Of a stretch of DNA of 5,330 nucleotides, positions 3,907-5,330 are shown in pieces. The stretch is taken from contig VAYD01000191.1 in NCBI GenBank assembly GCA_005883905.1, positions 1 through 5,330 on the forward strand. Reading direction: 5' to 3'. Position numbers and translations under genes: made by a program. Each line of letters starts with the position of its first letter. The stretch's first letter is position 1. A model generated the notes under the pieces. The model saw nothing but the letters and a program-made list of their open reading frames with translations, ran no database searches and had not been told where the DNA came from. Source of the stretch: Actinomycetota bacterium. GTDB taxonomy: Bacteria > Actinomycetota > Thermoleophilia > Solirubrobacterales > Solirubrobacteraceae.

Positions 3907-3980
3907 GCGGCTGTAGCTCAGTTGGCTAGAGCGTCTGCTTGCCATGCAGAAGGTCGAGGGTTCGAGTCCCTTCAGCCGCT
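3907..3980 (+). tRNA. tRNA-Gly (GCC)
   Basis: A complete 74-nt cloverleaf: acceptor GCGGCTG (3907-3913) pairs with CAGCCGC (3973-3979); D stem GCTC/GAGC; anticodon stem TCTGC/GCAGA with loop TTGCCAT and GCC at 3941-3943; variable AGGTC; T stem GAGGG/CCCTT with loop TTCGAGT. Discriminator U (3980) fits bacterial glycine tRNA. CCA is not encoded. The next base (3981) begins the stop codon of the opposite-strand recombinase, the layout of an element integrated at a tRNA 3' end. Confidence 0.96.
3941..3980. other. probable attachment-site region (3' half of tRNA-Gly)
   Basis: Tyrosine recombinases commonly cross over in the anticodon or T arm of a tRNA gene and restore its 3' end. Here the recombinase gene abuts the tRNA and reads toward it, so the crossover is expected within or just beyond the tRNA 3' half. 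The exact core cannot be set because the other element end lies outside the window; no second copy of this stretch occurs inside it. Confidence 0.45.
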
Positions 3981-5330
3981 TCAGCAAAAGCCCCTTGTTT
4001 GCGGGGCTTTTGTCGTTCCGGCACTGATATCGCGGAGGCGTTCCGACGGCGTTTCGGGCGTTACTGGTCGGAAGATGGTCGGAAGGTCGCGCTCGCTGAG
4101 GGTCGCGAAGGCCTGCGGGAAGCTCGCGCCCGTGACCTTTTCGAAGGTCTCCTCGGCGCCCTGGGTCATGTCGAGGACCTGCTGATAGACGCCCATCGTG
4201 AAGCTTGGATTGGCGTGGCCCATCAGTCGCATGGCCCGCCGCGGCGACAGCCCGATCTCCGCGCACAGCGACGCGAACGTGCGCCGCAGCGTGTGCGGCG
4301 TGCAGCTCGTGATCGCGGGCAGGTTGTCCGCCGCCAGCAGCTCGTTGGCGCGCGCGACTGCCGGGGCGAGGATCCGGCTGCGCACGTTGTCGGGGGTCTG
4401 CCGGCGCCCGATGCGGGTGCGGAACACCGGCTCGTCGGGCCCGCAGGGGTGGCTGAGCACGTGCTCCATCAGGATCTCGCGCAGCGCCGGAAGCATCGGG
4501 ATCGCGCGGTCGCCAGCGTCGGTCTTGTCGTGCGAGCGCACGACCCCGCGGGCGAAGTCGACGTCGATGGCGTTGAGGTCGCACAGCGCCTCCACGCGCA
4601 GGCCCAGGAGCAGCAGCGCCGCGATCGGCGCCAAGCGTGGGACGTCGTTGCGGTTGGGGCGCTCGGGCTCGCCGACCCAGATCAGCCGCCGGCGCACCTT
4701 GCCGACCAGCACGTCGCTGACGCCCAGCTCGCGTGCCAGCGCGACGTTGCTGCGTGACGAGGAGCGGATCAGCGCGACCTTCTCCCAGGTCAGGCCACGG
4801 TGCTCTGACTCAAGCTGGCGCGCCGCGCGCAGCAGCGCGTCGGCCTGGTAGAGCTCGAGGAACGAGCGCCGCTTGGCGCGCACGACCAAGCGAGTCTCGC
4901 GCGCGGAGCCCGGTGCGGGATGGGCGTCGAGGTCGCCGCGCCGGACGGCGTCGGCCAGGAGGCGGTCGAGCGTGCTGAGGATACGGTTGATCTGGGTGCG
5001 GCCAAGGCCGCGCCGGCGCCGGCGGCAGGTGCGCCCGCGCGTGTCCTCGTACTCCTCGAGCAGCGGCTGGCCTGCCACGCGGGCCTCGTCGATGGCGTGG
5101 CGCTCCTGCAGCTTGGCGATCTGGAACTCCTCGAAGCGCGCCGGGCCCAGGTCGCTCAGCGCCACGTCGCCGAAGAACCCGACCAGGTGGCGCAGGCGCC
5201 ACTCCAGGTCGGCCACGGTCTTCTCGGCGCGGGCGCGGGCGCGCTGGCGCTCGAGGAACTCCGCGGCGGCGACCGGCAGCGTGGTCTCCAGGCCCCTGGT
5301 CGGTGCAGGGACCGCCGGCGGCTTGGTGTG
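3981..5330 (-). CDS. tyrosine recombinase / phage-type integrase with apparent HTH insert, N-terminus beyond window
   Basis: Open from the right edge to TGA (3983-3981): 449 codons. A GTG at 5216 is not the real start, because the 38 codons before it continue the core-binding domain (AAAEFLERQR, then DLEWRLRHLVGFFGDVAL). Numbered from the edge: N-terminal SAM-like DNA-binding domain about 20-130; catalytic domain about 228-385 with the full active site Arg245 (LLGLRVEAL), Lys269 (SHDKTDAGDR), His346 and Arg349 (TPHTLRRTF), His372 (LMGHANP) and Tyr382 (MGVYQQV). About 45 residues between the two domains (near 178-222) read as a helix-turn-helix: VALARELGVSDVLVGKVRRR. The polar tail after Tyr382 is about 65 residues long and its last codons double as the terminator hairpin. 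All catalytic residues are present, so it is probably active. It most likely integrates at tRNA-Gly. The element it belongs to is not visible. Confidence 0.93.
   Translation of the reverse strand, partial: HTKPPAVPAPTRGLETTLPVAAAEFLERQRARARAEKTVADLEWRLRHLVGFFGDVALSDLGPARFEEFQIAKLQERHAIDEARVAGQPLLEEYEDTRGRTCRRRRRGLGRTQINRILSTLDRLLADAVRRGDLDAHPAPGSARETRLVVRAKRRSFLELYQADALLRAARQLESEHRGLTWEKVALIRSSSRSNVALARELGVSDVLVGKVRRRLIWVGEPERPNRNDVPRLAPIAALLLLGLRVEALCDLNAIDVDFARGVVRSHDKTDAGDRAIPMLPALREILMEHVLSHPCGPDEPVFRTRIGRRQTPDNVRSRILAPAVARANELLAADNLPAITSCTPHTLRRTFASLCAEIGLSPRRAMRLMGHANPSFTMGVYQQVLDMTQGAEETFEKVTGASFPQAFATLSERDLPTIFRPVTPETPSERLRDISAGTTKAPQTRGFC
3986..4011. terminator. bidirectional intrinsic terminator after tRNA-Gly
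   Basis: AAAAGCCCC (3986-3994), an 8-nt loop (3995-4002), then GGGGCTTTT (4003-4011). It has a T-tract on both strands, so it can end both the tRNA-Gly transcript and the opposing integrase transcript. It begins 6 bp after the tRNA and lies inside the last ten codons of the integrase. Confidence 0.85.

Noticed and set aside
2858..3916. A 352-codon plus-strand ORF
   Set aside because: Antisense to the HExxH and SnoaL-like genes, Arg/Ala/Val-rich, no recognisable domain, while both minus-strand genes have clear motifs.
3502..4584. A 360-codon minus-strand ORF containing GLEPSTFCMASR
   Set aside because: It runs through antisense tRNA-Gly between shadow frames of the integrase and the SnoaL-like gene; the GLEPSTFCMASR segment is the tRNA antisense.
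5214..5216. GTG as the integrase start
   Set aside because: The frame stays open to the window edge, and the 38 codons before it continue the core-binding domain.

Overview
This 5.3 kb window is GC-rich (roughly two-thirds G+C by eye) with strongly GC-ending codons. Several features suggest an actinobacterium, most likely Thermoleophilia (Solirubrobacterales-like): GTG starts, TAnnnT -10 boxes lying directly upstream of start codons, a secreted cysteine-repeat protein of a type I associate with that class, and an integrase of a form I also associate with it. This placement is inference from composition and recalled family resemblance, not from a search.

Layout, left to right. (1) 1-811: the 3' end of a VOC/glyoxalase-type gene (+) converges on a complete hexapeptide-repeat O-acetyltransferase of the CatB/Vat type (-); their stop codons interlock. 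(2) 843-1126, all on the minus strand: a 48-residue His/Cys-rich small protein, tRNA-Val(GAC) and an intrinsic terminator. The roughly 165 bp upstream of the small gene is the most structured non-coding DNA in the window. It carries a GTnAC direct-repeat operator at helical-turn spacing and six copies of GGACCG/CGGTCC arranged as three palindromes. (3) 1273-1654: tRNA-Cys(GCA) (+) converges on a small Cas2-fold SinR-like protein (-), with no CRISPR array or other cas gene nearby. (4) 1801-2843: a secreted four-cysteine repeat protein, then a mini-ORF with a strong Shine-Dalgarno and an internal 12-bp hairpin, then a macro-domain ADP-ribose hydrolase. (5) 2786-3844 on the minus strand: a SnoaL/NTF2-fold protein followed 36 bp later by a membrane-anchored, cysteine-rich HExxH protein (candidate metallopeptidase) whose 3' end overlaps the macro gene by 58 bp. 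(6) 3891-5330: tRNA-Gly(GCC) (+), with a tyrosine recombinase on the opposite strand whose stop codon begins at the base immediately after the tRNA. The recombinase gene runs off the right edge, so an integrated element probably extends beyond the window.

Three tRNA genes (Val, Cys, Gly), which I recall as lying together in many actinobacteria, are here spread over 3.1 kb in mixed orientation with small accessory genes between them. No CRISPR array, rRNA gene, insertion sequence or recognised multi-gene defence system is present. The items most worth a second look are the recombinase with an apparent helix-turn-helix insert, the operator/hairpin leader of the 48-residue protein, the mini-ORF before the macro gene, and the HExxH protein.
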